Positions 39,110 through 48,073 of a stretch of DNA of 52,965 nt are shown here, one piece after another (within the stretch, counting starts at the first letter, position 1; the number at the start of each line of letters is the position of its first letter). Below the pieces are notes generated by a model. The model was not told where the DNA came from. It did no database searches and worked only from the letters and a program-made list of their open reading frames with translations. The DNA lies in contig JAKARO010000012.1 of assembly GCA_021821885.1 (NCBI GenBank), positions 1 to 52,965 of the forward strand. Reading direction: 5' to 3'. Origin of the DNA: Pseudomonadota bacterium. Lineage in GTDB: Bacteria > Pseudomonadota > Gammaproteobacteria > Acidithiobacillales > Acidithiobacillaceae. Made by a program: the position numbers and the translations under genes.

Positions 39110-40633
39110 ATGATGGAGTCCCAGCCTGAACCGCCTCGCCAGCCAGTCTGCAACAGTGGTCCGGTTTTCTGTCTTCTGGCAGGAGGCAGGCAGTGGATGC
39201 TCCCACTGTTTTTTCTGTGTGGTCTTTTTGCCAGCGGGTGCGCCCGCCTCCCCCGCCCGGTTCCACAAACCCGGCCTCTGCAGCTGGACCGGCTTGATCT
39301 GGGACCGTCCCTTCATGCTTCTCCCGCATCCATCTCCCAGGATGCTCACTGGTGGCGGACATTTGCCGATCCACAGCTCCGCTGGATCATGGCTTTTTCG
39401 CTCCGGCACAACCCGAGTCTGGCGCTGGCATGGGCAAGGGTACAGGAAGCACAGGGCGTAGCCCGCATGCAGGGGGCTTCCCTGCAGCCACATCTGTCGC
39501 TGTCTGGCCAGACCGGGTTTGCCCGCTGGACCGAAAACCAGTTCTATCCCCCGCCCTATGGGGGAGCGACCACATGGAACAATGCCGTCAATCTTGACCT
39601 GTCCTATACCCTGGATATCTGGGGTAGCAGGCGTGCCGGAGCCCATGCAAAACTGGATCTTCTCCGGGCGCGCAAGGCCGGGCGGGCGGCCGCCATTCTG
39701 CTGCTAGAAAACAGTCTGGTCCGGGACTACCTCGATTACGCGCTGGTCCGGGATCTGCTGGAAAACAACGGAAAGATGCAGGCCGTACTCATACGCATGC
39801 TGCATATTGTCCAGGAACGCAAGGCCCGCGGTCTTTCCAGCTCGGTGGCTGTGTACCGGCTCCAGGAGGAAATGCAGAAGATACGGGAGCAGAAGGTACT
39901 GCTACAGGGGCAGGCATCTACGATTGCCGAAGCCATTGCGGTACTCGCTGGAAGCGGTGTAGCCCTGCCACAGGGGCTGCACAGGCCCATTCTGCACCTC
40001 GACTGCCATTGGCAGCCCCCCCGGAATATTCCGGCGGAGCTGCTCGGAAGGCGGCCGGATATCAAGGCACAGCGGGCAGAAATGGAGGCTGCTGCCGAAA
40101 TGGTGCATGTGGCCAGAGATGCCTTTTACCCGAATATCAACCTGGTTGCTTTTGCGGGGGGCGTGGCGGCAGCCGGAAGCTTTCTGGAGTTTCTCCACCC
40201 GGGATCTGTCCAGTACGGGCTTGGTCCGGCCATTACCCTGCCGGTCTTTACAGGCGGGCGCCTGCGCGGACATCTGGTGGAAAAGGAGGCGCAGTATGAT
40301 GCTGCAGTCGACAGGTACAACCGTACGCTGCTGCACGCGCTGAAAGAAGTGGCCGGTAGTGTTACCAGCCTGGAGGCGGATGCCGGACGGAGACCAGGTC
40401 TTGATGCACAGGCAGCCAGCGTATTGCGCACCCGAAGCCTGTTCCGGCAGCGGTTTCATGCAGGACTGATCAACAGCCTGCCGATTCTCCATACAGATCT
40501 GTCCCTTCTCAGGATCCGGGCCCGCCAGATCCGGCTCGACGCTGCTGCCATAAAAAGTCTGGCCACCCTGGATGCGGCTCTTGGAGGGATAAGGCTCCAT
40601 GGAACCCTCCCTGCCGGCTGCGGACCAGACTGA
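39110..40633 (+). CDS. Outer membrane efflux lipoprotein (TolC/NodT family)
   Basis: An outer membrane channel subunit (507 residues from 39110). Two outer membrane efflux repeats are visible: WWRTFADPQLRWIMAFSLRHNPSLALAWARV and, after the middle, LLGRRPDIKAQRAEMEAA, then LGPAITLPVFTGGRLRG. The lipobox is LFASGC. ATG 39110 is 7 bases from AGAAGG. ATG 39197, with AGGAGG 10 bases upstream, would place the lipoprotein signal right at the N-terminus and is a serious alternative. It starts an operon with FUSC, DUF1656 and HlyD proteins, so it should be the exit duct of that pump. Confidence 0.9.
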   Translation: MMESQPEPPRQPVCNSGPVFCLLAGGRQWMLPLFFLCGLFASGCARLPRPVPQTRPLQLDRLDLGPSLHASPASISQDAHWWRTFADPQLRWIMAFSLRHNPSLALAWARVQEAQGVARMQGASLQPHLSLSGQTGFARWTENQFYPPPYGGATTWNNAVNLDLSYTLDIWGSRRAGAHAKLDLLRARKAGRAAAILLLENSLVRDYLDYALVRDLLENNGKMQAVLIRMLHIVQERKARGLSSSVAVYRLQEEMQKIREQKVLLQGQASTIAEAIAVLAGSGVALPQGLHRPILHLDCHWQPPRNIPAELLGRRPDIKAQRAEMEAAAEMVHVARDAFYPNINLVAFAGGVAAAGSFLEFLHPGSVQYGLGPAITLPVFTGGRLRGHLVEKEAQYDAAVDRYNRTLLHALKEVAGSVTSLEADAGRRPGLDAQAASVLRTRSLFRQRFHAGLINSLPILHTDLSLLRIRARQIRLDAAAIKSLATLDAALGGIRLHGTLPAGCGPD

Positions 40634-40760
40634 TGTGGAAAATGCCGGTAGCCGTGGTGTTCAGGCAGGCGGGCATTCCAGACCGTCCTGCCAGTTCGGG
40701 GCAGCCCTCCCGTCTCCCGGCCGGGATCTGCACCATTGGCAATGGCGGGAGGGCAGAATC

Positions 40761-42968
40761 ATGAACGCCATGGGCTTGATGCACCGGTTTTCCGGCAGCT
40801 TCCAGATTCCCGTGTTCATGGGTAAAGCCGTGTTTGCTGCGCTGCTCACCCTCTGGCTGGCCTACCGTCTCCATCTGGATTCTCCGGGGACGGCTGTCAT
40901 CACCGTCTTCATCGTCATGCAGTCGCGTAATGGCATGGTCCTGGCAAAGGGGTTTTACCGGGCTTTTGGCACTCTTGTTGGGAGTGTGGTTGCCCTGCTT
41001 CTGGCCGGGCAGTTTGCCCAGGACAGGGTATGGTTTCTGGCAGGGCTCTCCCTCTGGGTTGGCTTCTGTACGGGCGGTGCACGGTATTTTCGGAATTTCC
41101 AGGCTTACGCATTTGTGCTATCCGGCTATACATCGGTCCTTGTCGGGCTGCCGGCGGTCCTCCATCCAGGGCATTCCTTTGCCATTGCCATCACCCGGGT
41201 CAGTGACGTCATGCTTGGAATTGGCGTGGCTTCTCTGGTAAGCGCCATTGTTTTTCCCCAGTCACTGCAGGAACTGCTGCTCCGCAGTGCCAGACAGCGT
41301 CTTCTGCATTTTCTCGGGACCAGCCGGCGGGTCCTGCAGGGGGGGATCCCCCGGTCCGGATGGTCGCTGCTCCATCTCCGGGCAATACAGGAGATCCTCC
41401 AGCTGGACGCCTACCGCTCCGGGGGAGTTTTCGAGAATAGGCGTGCCCGACTGCAGAACCAGAAAATTCATCACATGATTGCAGAAATGATGTCGGCGGC
41501 AGGTTCCTTGCACCTGCTTAACAGCCAGATCCGGCGTCTCCGCCAGGAAAGCCGTCATACCATTCTGGTTCTGCTGACACCTGTACTGGAAGGAGTGGCA
41601 TCCGCCCTGCAGGGACAGGAAGAGTCTATGGGCGGGTTTTCGGTTTCGCTTCTGTGCACCCGGCTGGAAGAGATGCGGAGAGATTTGCCGGAAATCCTCT
41701 CGCCGTTGCGGGAGCATCCGGGAACCCAGAGGACGGAGGAGGAGGAGCTTGCCCTGGATACTACCCTGCTGCTCCTCAGCCGTTTTCTGGAGGACCTGTA
41801 CTGGTATGCCCGCCAGTACCAGAGCCTGCTGGAACCTCACAGACCGCAGCCGGCCATAAGCCAGGAGCCGGATCTTCCTGCCTTTGGCCGGACCTATCAC
41901 CGCGTAGCAGCCATTGACCAGCCGCGTCCTGATCTGGTCCAGCCCCTTACCGCCGCGCTGCGCAGCATGCTCGTGGTTGCCCTTGTGTCTTTTTTCTGGC
42001 TCAGGACGGCCTGGGGCTCCGGTATCACGGCTACTATTTTTGCGGTTGTGATTAGTGCCCTGTTTTCCACATTTCCGGATCCCGTGCTGGCGGTCCGCCA
42101 GATGGCCTGGGGAGGGTTGGCCGCGTTTGTGGCTGCGGTTCTGTTCGCCTTTCTGGTTCTGCCAAGGCTTCAGGGATTCATGGCACTTTCGCTGGGTCTT
42201 CTGCCCTTTCTGGTACTGGCTACCTATCTGATGAGCCGGTCCAAATGGCCGGGTGTAGCTGCCGGGTACGGGATTTTTTTTCCACAGCTGGCCATCCCCG
42301 GCAACGGCGGACCTTTTGACTATCCAGGTATGGTCAATACAGGCATTGCCGAGCTGGTAGCGGTTCTGGGGGTGGGGCTGGCGTTCCTGATTATTCTGCC
42401 GGGCGGAAACTGGCTGGAGCGCCACCGTCTCTTTCGGGCTTTCCGGATGCAGATGGCAGCAGTCTGCCGTGCCCCGCTCCTTGGACGCCGTTCCGCGTTT
42501 GAAAGGAATACGCGTGAGCTCCTGCGACAGCTCGTTACCGATCCTTCAGGGCATTCCGGTGCCGATGCTTCCATACTCCGTACGGCCCTGCGGATGCAGG
42601 AACTGGGTGAGGCCATTCTGCATCTGCGCATGCTGCATCCTGTCTGGCGTGATACTGCCCTTCCGGATCGGGACACCGCCGGTGTGGAGCGGTCCGTGGA
42701 CCTTCTGCTCAGGGAGATAGGCAGGCTGTATGCCGGATCCGGTACTTTTGTGGCCGTGCAGGAGATACTGGACCAGACGATCCGGATGGCACTGGATCTT
42801 CCCCCTTCCCCTCCACTGGCCAGCGTCCACTCCCTGCTGGCTCCGGAAAGGCTCCTTCTCATTTATCTGGAGATTGTCCGTCGCGTACTTGGAGACTTGG
42901 GGAAAGGCGGTGGCCAGGGACGCCCTTTGGGCATGTCCTGGATGCGGAGACATGCCCATGCCGCGTGA
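40761..42968 (+). CDS. FUSC-family inner membrane efflux protein (AaeB-like)
   Basis: A 735-residue pump subunit of the fusaric acid resistance/aromatic acid exporter type. Two blocks of about six transmembrane helices (~15-175 and ~390-555), for example VFAALLTLWLAYRL, AFGTLVGSVVALLLAG and MLVVALVSFFWL, are each followed by a cytoplasmic helical region, the first with MLGIGVASLVSAIVFP before it. ATG 40761 has GGGAGGG 7 bases upstream; the frame is open further upstream into the previous gene. It overlaps the DUF1656 gene by 11 bases. E. coli AaeB exports p-hydroxybenzoate; the substrate here is unknown. Confidence 0.9.
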   Translation: MNAMGLMHRFSGSFQIPVFMGKAVFAALLTLWLAYRLHLDSPGTAVITVFIVMQSRNGMVLAKGFYRAFGTLVGSVVALLLAGQFAQDRVWFLAGLSLWVGFCTGGARYFRNFQAYAFVLSGYTSVLVGLPAVLHPGHSFAIAITRVSDVMLGIGVASLVSAIVFPQSLQELLLRSARQRLLHFLGTSRRVLQGGIPRSGWSLLHLRAIQEILQLDAYRSGGVFENRRARLQNQKIHHMIAEMMSAAGSLHLLNSQIRRLRQESRHTILVLLTPVLEGVASALQGQEESMGGFSVSLLCTRLEEMRRDLPEILSPLREHPGTQRTEEEELALDTTLLLLSRFLEDLYWYARQYQSLLEPHRPQPAISQEPDLPAFGRTYHRVAAIDQPRPDLVQPLTAALRSMLVVALVSFFWLRTAWGSGITATIFAVVISALFSTFPDPVLAVRQMAWGGLAAFVAAVLFAFLVLPRLQGFMALSLGLLPFLVLATYLMSRSKWPGVAAGYGIFFPQLAIPGNGGPFDYPGMVNTGIAELVAVLGVGLAFLIILPGGNWLERHRLFRAFRMQMAAVCRAPLLGRRSAFERNTRELLRQLVTDPSGHSGADASILRTALRMQELGEAILHLRMLHPVWRDTALPDRDTAGVERSVDLLLREIGRLYAGSGTFVAVQEILDQTIRMALDLPPSPPLASVHSLLAPERLLLIYLEIVRRVLGDLGKGGGQGRPLGMSWMRRHAHAA

Positions 42969-43158
42969 AATCCCCCTGTTCAATGCCATGGTGCCCGCCC
43001 TGCTGCTTATTTTTCTGGGGACGCTGGTGCTCTACCTGTTACTGGACAGGTTACTCGCAGATTGGGATCTGGACCGGCTTGTATGGCATCCGGCGCTCTT
43101 TCGGCTGGCCATATTCATCTGCGTTTTTTCCCTGCTCGGGATCTGGTGCTATTCATGA
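42958..43158 (+). CDS. aaeX: DUF1656 small membrane protein (AaeX-like)
   Basis: A 66-residue protein with two transmembrane helices (~10-28, ~45-63): MPREIPLFNAMVPALLLIF, then the polar turn LADWDLDRLVWHPALFRLA typical of the AaeX family, whose role in the pump is unclear. The ATG at 42958 has GGAG 8 bases upstream; ATG 42952 is too close to it. It overlaps both neighbours (FUSC by 11 bases, HlyD by 4), which supports coupled translation. Confidence 0.88.
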   Translation: MPREIPLFNAMVPALLLIFLGTLVLYLLLDRLLADWDLDRLVWHPALFRLAIFICVFSLLGIWCYS

Positions 43159-44063
43159 AGATGCTGCGCAATTTTTTACGCTTTCTGGTAACACTGGCCG
43201 TGACCGGCGCAGCGGTCTGGCTCGGATACCGGCTCTGGCAGCACTATCTTGATTCGCCATGGACCCGCGATGGGGTTGTTCAGGCCCACATTGCGGACAT
43301 CGCAGCCGATGTTCCGGGACGGGTGGTGGGCCTGGAAGTACATGATAACGAACTGGTTCATCAGGGCCAGCCGCTTTTTCGCATTGATCCGGAACGCTAC
43401 CGTATCGCCCTGCAGGCAGCCAGGGAACAGCTGGAAAAGGCCCGGGAAAATCTGCTCCTGCGGCGGACGCAGGCGGACAGAAGGGCAATGCTTGGGCCCG
43501 ATGCCGTTGCAGGAGAGCACCGCGAGGAATCCCTGCTGGAGGAACGGGCAGCCGAGGCAGCGTACCGGGCAGCCGGTGCAGCTGTCCGGCTGGCCCGTCT
43601 GAACCTGCACCGTACCGTGATTCTCGCTCCCGCTACCGGATATGTCACCAGTCTCCGACTCCGGAAAGGCGACTATGCCCTGGCCGGTATCCCCCAGATT
43701 GCCCTGGTAGAGCAGCATTCTTTCTGGGTTTATGGATATTTTGAACAGACCCGGCTTTCAGGTGTCAGAATTGGAGATCCTGCGGAAATTACCCTTCTTG
43801 GCCAGAAAACCCGGCTGGATGGGCGTGTCCAGGGGATTGCCGCAGCTGTGGCAGACCGGGAAAGCCACAAGGGAGATCGCCTGGTCGCGAGTGTGCGGCC
43901 CGCATTCAACTGGGTGAGACTGGCCGCACGGGTGCCTGTCCGGGTAAAAATTCTCCGGATTCCCAAAGGGGTACATATTTCTGCCGGAATGATCTGCACC
44001 GTGGTTGTCAGACCCGATGCCAAGGAGAGGCCGCATGCCGGACACCAGCACCAGAAAACTTGA
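43155..44063 (+). CDS. aaeA: HlyD/AaeA-type periplasmic adaptor of the efflux system
   Basis: A membrane fusion protein (302 residues) with one N-terminal transmembrane anchor (~8-27), a biotinyl-lipoyl half motif at VQAHIADIAADVPGRVVGLEV, a coiled-coil hairpin (~80-150) and the second half APATGYVTSLRLRKGDYAL, then a beta-barrel domain. It should link the FUSC pump to the outer membrane factor at 39110. The ATG overlaps the DUF1656 stop (ATGA at 43155-43158). Confidence 0.92.
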   Translation: MKMLRNFLRFLVTLAVTGAAVWLGYRLWQHYLDSPWTRDGVVQAHIADIAADVPGRVVGLEVHDNELVHQGQPLFRIDPERYRIALQAAREQLEKARENLLLRRTQADRRAMLGPDAVAGEHREESLLEERAAEAAYRAAGAAVRLARLNLHRTVILAPATGYVTSLRLRKGDYALAGIPQIALVEQHSFWVYGYFEQTRLSGVRIGDPAEITLLGQKTRLDGRVQGIAAAVADRESHKGDRLVASVRPAFNWVRLAARVPVRVKILRIPKGVHISAGMICTVVVRPDAKERPHAGHQHQKT

Positions 44064-44229
44064 CCGCAAACCTGCTTCCCCGGGCCGGATGGACATCTGC
44101 AGTTTTGCCGTGAGGATCCAAAGGGAAAATGATGTCCTGATGGCAGAACTCAGGACCATGTTTCCTGTGGCCTCCTGGCGTCTCGAGAGGAATGGCCTTG
44201 TGGTTCTTCAGTCCAGGATTAGCCGGTAG
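44035..44229 (+). CDS. Small protein of unknown function at the end of the efflux operon
   Basis: A 64-residue reading frame with a very good AGGAGAGG site 4 bases upstream of ATG 44035. The product is basic at its N-terminus, then has an amphipathic stretch (VRIQRENDVLMAELRTMF). No family recognised and no membrane segment. It overlaps the 3' end of the HlyD gene by 29 bases and the 3' end of convergent kdpE by 22 bases, which lowers confidence, but the ribosome binding site is better than that of most genes here. Confidence 0.4.
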   Translation: MPDTSTRKLDRKPASPGRMDICSFAVRIQRENDVLMAELRTMFPVASWRLERNGLVVLQSRISR

Positions 44230-44918
44230 CCGATTCCGGGTTCTGTGATGATGTGTCTCGGATGGTTGGGATCCTCTTCCAGTTTTTCACGAAGCCGCTG
44301 GATATAGATGCGCAGATAATGGGTCTGGTCGGCATGCGTAGGTCCCCAGACAGCAGTCAGCAGCTTCTGGTGGGAAACGGCTTTCCCCATATTGAGGAGA
44401 AGCATGCGTATGATCTGGTATTCTTTCATGGTCAGCGCCACCTCCCTCCCTTCCCCCGTCCTCAGTAGACGGTTTTCATCCAGCAGGCTCCAGCCGCCGA
44501 CGGAGGGATTGATCTCCTGTGGCTGGACCTGCAGGCGCCGCAGATGGGCCTCCATCCGCGCCACCAGCTCTCCAGGGGTAAACGGTTTGGTGAGGTAGTC
44601 GTCCGCGCCACTCTGGAAGGCACGGATTTTGCCTTCTTCCTGGTGTCGTGCAGAAAGCACCATGATTACGGTTTCCGGGAGCCCGGCCCGAATCCAAGGG
44701 ATGACGTCCATGCCATCTCCGTCCGGCAGCCCCAGATCCAGCAGAACGACCCGGAATGGTCCGGCATGGCTTTTGCGGCGCTGCAGGATCTGCTCCTGGG
44801 CTTCGCGCAGGCTTCCCGCATGCTGGAGAGTGTAGCGTGGATCCCGGCCGATGGCGGTTTTCAGGAAATCTGCAATGCCCTGATCATCTTCCACCAGGAG
44901 AATGGCGTCTTTTGCCAT
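44208..44918 (-). CDS. kdpE: Response regulator KdpE
   Basis: An OmpR/PhoB-type regulator (236 residues) that activates the potassium transporter operon when phosphorylated by KdpD. Receiver domain: LVEDDQ, phospho-acceptor Asp in VVLLDLGLPDGDG and the lysine of YLTKPFTPGEL. Winged-helix output domain (~135-232) with LTMKEYQIIRMLL, HYLRIYIQRLREKLEEDP and TEPGIGYRL. It lies 2 bases after the kdpD stop on the same strand. kdpDE is divergent from kdpFABC, unlike the single E. coli operon. Confidence 0.94.
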   Translation of the reverse strand: MAKDAILLVEDDQGIADFLKTAIGRDPRYTLQHAGSLREAQEQILQRRKSHAGPFRVVLLDLGLPDGDGMDVIPWIRAGLPETVIMVLSARHQEEGKIRAFQSGADDYLTKPFTPGELVARMEAHLRRLQVQPQEINPSVGGWSLLDENRLLRTGEGREVALTMKEYQIIRMLLLNMGKAVSHQKLLTAVWGPTHADQTHYLRIYIQRLREKLEEDPNHPRHIITEPGIGYRLILD

Positions 44919-44920
44919 GA

Positions 44921-47695
44921 CTACTCTTCCTCAGGAAGAATGGGAAGAGGTTTTCGTGGAATGGAAAAACAGAACCTGGCCCCCCGGTTCATGACCAGGT
45001 TGGTTGCCCAGATCCGCCCCTCATGCATTTCGACAATGGTTCTGGCAATAGCCAGGCCAAGACCGCTCCCTTTTTCCCCGGCCGGAGGGGAAATCTGGCT
45101 GAACCGCTCGAAAATGGCTTCCTCCCGGCCTGGAGGGATTCCGAAACCATGATCAATGACGCATACGCTGATTTTTTCCTGGTCGGCCCAGCCCTGGATG
45201 TCGATAGCCGTGTCTGGCGGGGTATATCTGCAGGCATTTTCGACCAGATTGCCCACCACCTGGGCCAGCAGGACGGGATCTGCATGGAGAAGTGGAAGAT
45301 CCGGCGAAATCTGGAAATTGAACTTTCTCTGGGCACAGGCGGGATGCTGGTTGCGCATGGCGATGCCCAGGATATCGCCGAGGGGTACCCATTCCCGGTT
45401 CAGGGAGGCACCACCCGAAAGCAGGCTCGCCATGCGCAGAATACGGTCCATATTGTCCCCCATGCGCTGGGTCTGCTCCCGTACGCTGCGGATCAGGGTG
45501 AGCTGTTCTTGGGGAGGAAGGCTGTCGCTAAACTGTTCCAGTGTACTGAGCGCCCCCAGCATGGCCGTTAGTGGCGTGCGCAGGTCATGGGAAATGGCGC
45601 TCAGCAGGGTATTCTGCATTTTTTCAAGCCGTAGCCGCATCTGGTCCTCGCTTCGCGCCTGGGCAGCTGAGGCCGATTCCAGGGCAGAAGCGACCAGTCT
45701 GGAAATGGTTTCCAGATACCGGAGCCATTCACCGGGAATCCTGCGGAACTCCAGATCACTGATGTCCATGATTCCGAGGATATGGTCGCCGTTCATCATG
45801 GGGATCATTAGGGCAGGTAGGGCAGACAGGGTATCGGTCCCCATGCCGGCCGGCCGGCGGTTCCGGAATACCCAGAGGGCAGCTGAACGCAAGGCCTCCA
45901 GAACTTCCCTTGGTGGCCTGTCCTCTCCACTGGCGTGCCGATGCAGCTGCGGATTTTCCTGTCCTTCTGCCGCAAGCCAGAAGCTGATACTCAGTCCCAA
46001 ACTGTCATGAATCTGGCGTGCAGCGCCAGACAGGATTTCCGCGCTGTCCCGGAGTCCGCTGATGCTCTGAACCAGGGTGTAGAGGTTCCGGGCCCGCCGT
46101 TCCCGCATTCTGGCCATGAGTTCCTGATCCCTGGAACGGGCAACCAGCTGGCTGACAATAATGGCTACCGCGATATTGGCCCCAAAGGGGAGAAGGGTTT
46201 CAAGGGTGTGGGGGAGGCTTTTGCCAAAGCCAAAACCAAAGGCCAGGAGGGAAATTTGAGCGCTGACAATGACAACGATGGAAGGCCATCTTCCATAGCG
46301 TAGTGCAGCACCGACGGCACCCAAGAGAGAAAGGAGAAAAAAGCCCGCGCTGCCTACCAGAGGGGACAGGAGGACGCCAGCCGCAGTCAGCAGAATGCCG
46401 GCGAGGGCGCTGGCCAGGATGGGACGGCTGATCCGGAGGGGATAATCCCGCTGGAGAGGCTGCTGGAGATAGGAACTTCCTGGAACGGGGGAGCTTTTCC
46501 CGTCCCCTTGCCCTCGCAGTTCCAGAGGATGTACCAGGACATCAATATTCGGATGCGGCTGGCGGAGGAGCTGCCAGGGGAGAGAGCCCGGACCTCTCCC
46601 GACATATTTCCCCAGGCCGCGGCTTGGCCCCACAATGATCCGGCTGACCCGCCGCAGCCGGGCGTACGCAATAATCTCGCCAGCCACATCGACACCAGTG
46701 ATGCGCACGGTTTCTGCGCCCAGCTGTTCTGCAAGGTGCATATGGCTCCAGAGCCAGGCCTGGTCCTGCGGTCTCTGCCAAAGGCCCCTGGGGGTATCTA
46801 CATGCACCGCCATCCATCCACAGTGGAGCGCCTGGGAAAGACGGTAGCCTGTCCGGATCAGCTGTTCGCTTTCGGGAGCTGCGGTGATCGCGACCAGCAC
46901 CTTTTCCCGGAGAGATGCTCCATCCTTCTGGTCTTCGGGATGGATGGAGCGGAATTCCTGCAGTTCCGAATCCATGCGGTCGGCAGCAACCCGCATGGCC
47001 AGCTGCCGGAGTGCGATAAGGTTTCCCCGGCGGAAGAAATGGGCCATGGCCCGTGTTCCCTTTTCTCCCAGGTAGACCTTGTTTTCCCGCAGACGCTGGA
47101 GCAGATCGTCCTCACTGATGTCAATCAGGTTCAGCTCTTCGGCGCTGGTGATGAGGTAGTCCGGGACCGTTTCCCGCACCCGGACACCGGTAATGGCAAA
47201 AATGACATCATTGGCGCTCTCCAGATGCTGGACATTGATGGTTGTGGCGATATCAATACCGGCATCCAGAAGCTCTTCAAGATCCTGCCACCGTTTGGCA
47301 TGGCGGGATCCTGTAACGTTGCTGTGGGGGAGTTCATCCAGGAGCAGCAGGGAAGGGTGCCGTGCCAGGGCGGCATCAAGATCAAATTCCTCCAGAACCG
47401 GCGTGCCGCCAGCCGCGGGAAAACGCCGCAGGGGCAAGCGTTCAAGCTGGCGGGCCAGTGCTTCGGTATCGCTGCGCTGATGGGTTTCCACGACCCCGGC
47501 CAGAACCTCCCGTCCCTTGGCCTGCTCATCAATCCCGTAACGGAGCATGGCATAGGTTTTCCCCACGCCGGGCGCTGCCCCGAAAAAGACTTTGAGCCGG
47601 CCCCGTTCTCTTTTCTTGGCCTCCTTTTCGACAGAAGCGAGCAACGTATCAGGATCGGGGCGTCCATCCCCGGGCAGGCTGGAAATCAAGGCCAT
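44921..47695 (-). CDS. kdpD: Sensor histidine kinase KdpD
   Basis: KdpD (about 924 residues from ATG 47695) senses potassium limitation and turgor. N-terminal KdpD domain with Walker A GAAPGVGKT (39-47) and VNVQHLES, a universal-stress-protein domain (~245-370), four transmembrane helices (~395-500), a GAF-like region, then kinase: SHDLRTPLTA with the phospho-His, N box NLVENACRYTP, G boxes DHGFGIP and GSGLGLAIA. RPDPDTLL near the start aligns with residues 8-15 of E. coli KdpD, favouring 47695, where AAGGAG is unusually close to the ATG. ATG 47782 (or GTG 47788), 29-31 codons upstream, is possible. Confidence 0.93.
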   Translation of the reverse strand: MALISSLPGDGRPDPDTLLASVEKEAKKRERGRLKVFFGAAPGVGKTYAMLRYGIDEQAKGREVLAGVVETHQRSDTEALARQLERLPLRRFPAAGGTPVLEEFDLDAALARHPSLLLLDELPHSNVTGSRHAKRWQDLEELLDAGIDIATTINVQHLESANDVIFAITGVRVRETVPDYLITSAEELNLIDISEDDLLQRLRENKVYLGEKGTRAMAHFFRRGNLIALRQLAMRVAADRMDSELQEFRSIHPEDQKDGASLREKVLVAITAAPESEQLIRTGYRLSQALHCGWMAVHVDTPRGLWQRPQDQAWLWSHMHLAEQLGAETVRITGVDVAGEIIAYARLRRVSRIIVGPSRGLGKYVGRGPGSLPWQLLRQPHPNIDVLVHPLELRGQGDGKSSPVPGSSYLQQPLQRDYPLRISRPILASALAGILLTAAGVLLSPLVGSAGFFLLSLLGAVGAALRYGRWPSIVVIVSAQISLLAFGFGFGKSLPHTLETLLPFGANIAVAIIVSQLVARSRDQELMARMRERRARNLYTLVQSISGLRDSAEILSGAARQIHDSLGLSISFWLAAEGQENPQLHRHASGEDRPPREVLEALRSAALWVFRNRRPAGMGTDTLSALPALMIPMMNGDHILGIMDISDLEFRRIPGEWLRYLETISRLVASALESASAAQARSEDQMRLRLEKMQNTLLSAISHDLRTPLTAMLGALSTLEQFSDSLPPQEQLTLIRSVREQTQRMGDNMDRILRMASLLSGGASLNREWVPLGDILGIAMRNQHPACAQRKFNFQISPDLPLLHADPVLLAQVVGNLVENACRYTPPDTAIDIQGWADQEKISVCVIDHGFGIPPGREEAIFERFSQISPPAGEKGSGLGLAIARTIVEMHEGRIWATNLVMNRGARFCFSIPRKPLPILPEEE

Positions 47696-47802
47696 TTCTC
47701 CTTGGAACCGGAAGGGCCTCATGGTAGAGGCATGGAGTGCCATGTCAATCGATTTTTCCGGGAAAATGGAATGTGGATCCATCTTCACTCGCGAATTTTA
47801 CG

Positions 47803-47834
47803 CCTTTTTTATCCTTTTTTTATCCTTTTTTTAT
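47803..47834. promoter_or_regulatory. Three phased T-tract repeats, candidate KdpE operator
   Basis: Three direct repeats of CC-T(6 or 7)-AT occupy 47803-47812, 47813-47823 and 47824-47834, so T-tracts recur every 10-11 bases, one helical turn. Such phased tracts bend DNA. OmpR-type regulators bind direct repeats of this spacing, and the E. coli KdpE site is also a T-rich TTTATA/TTTACA direct repeat. The element lies between divergent kdpD and kdpFABC. A possible -10 for the plus strand is TAGAAT (47858-47863). For the minus strand, TAAAAT (47795-47800) could serve kdpD. Confidence 0.6.
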
Positions 47835-47891
47835 GGATCGTACAAAACCGGGGCAAATAGAATCTCCCCACGGAATTCCTGGGAGGACTCC

Positions 47892-47984
47892 ATGTTTTTT
47901 TTCTATTTTGGACTGCTTGTCCTTATTTTTCTCCTTGCCGCAGGGTTTGTACTCCTGCTGGACCGCGTGAGGTCTTGGTCATGA
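47892..47984 (+). CDS. 30-residue membrane peptide ahead of KdpF
   Basis: A tiny gene with GGGAGGA 4 bases before ATG 47892. The product starts MFFFYFGLLVLIFLLAAGF and forms one transmembrane helix ending in a charged tail, LLDRVRSWS. It is not the canonical KdpF (see the next gene), although it has the same length. Its TGA overlaps the kdpF ATG by four bases, so kdpF translation likely depends on it. It may be a second regulatory or stabilising peptide of the KdpABC complex, or a translated leader. The ribosome binding site and overlap argue that it is made. Confidence 0.7.
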   Translation: MFFFYFGLLVLIFLLAAGFVLLLDRVRSWS

Positions 47985-48073
47985 ATGCCATGGTCTGGGT
48001 CGGGCTGCTACTGGCCGTTTTCGTGTTTTTCTATCTGCTGGCCTTTCTGCTATATCCGGAGCGTTTCTCATGA
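47981..48073 (+). CDS. kdpF: Potassium-transporting ATPase small subunit KdpF
   Basis: A 30-residue single-helix protein, MNAMVWVGLLLAVFVFFYL followed by [11 protein letters not shown]. The C-terminal Y-x-L-x-x-P-E-R-F pattern is typical of KdpF, which stabilises the KdpABC complex in the inner membrane. ATG overlaps the preceding micro-gene (47981-47984) and its TGA overlaps the kdpA ATG (48070-48073). Confidence 0.85.
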   Translation: MNAMVWVGLLLAVFVFFYLLAFLLYPERFS

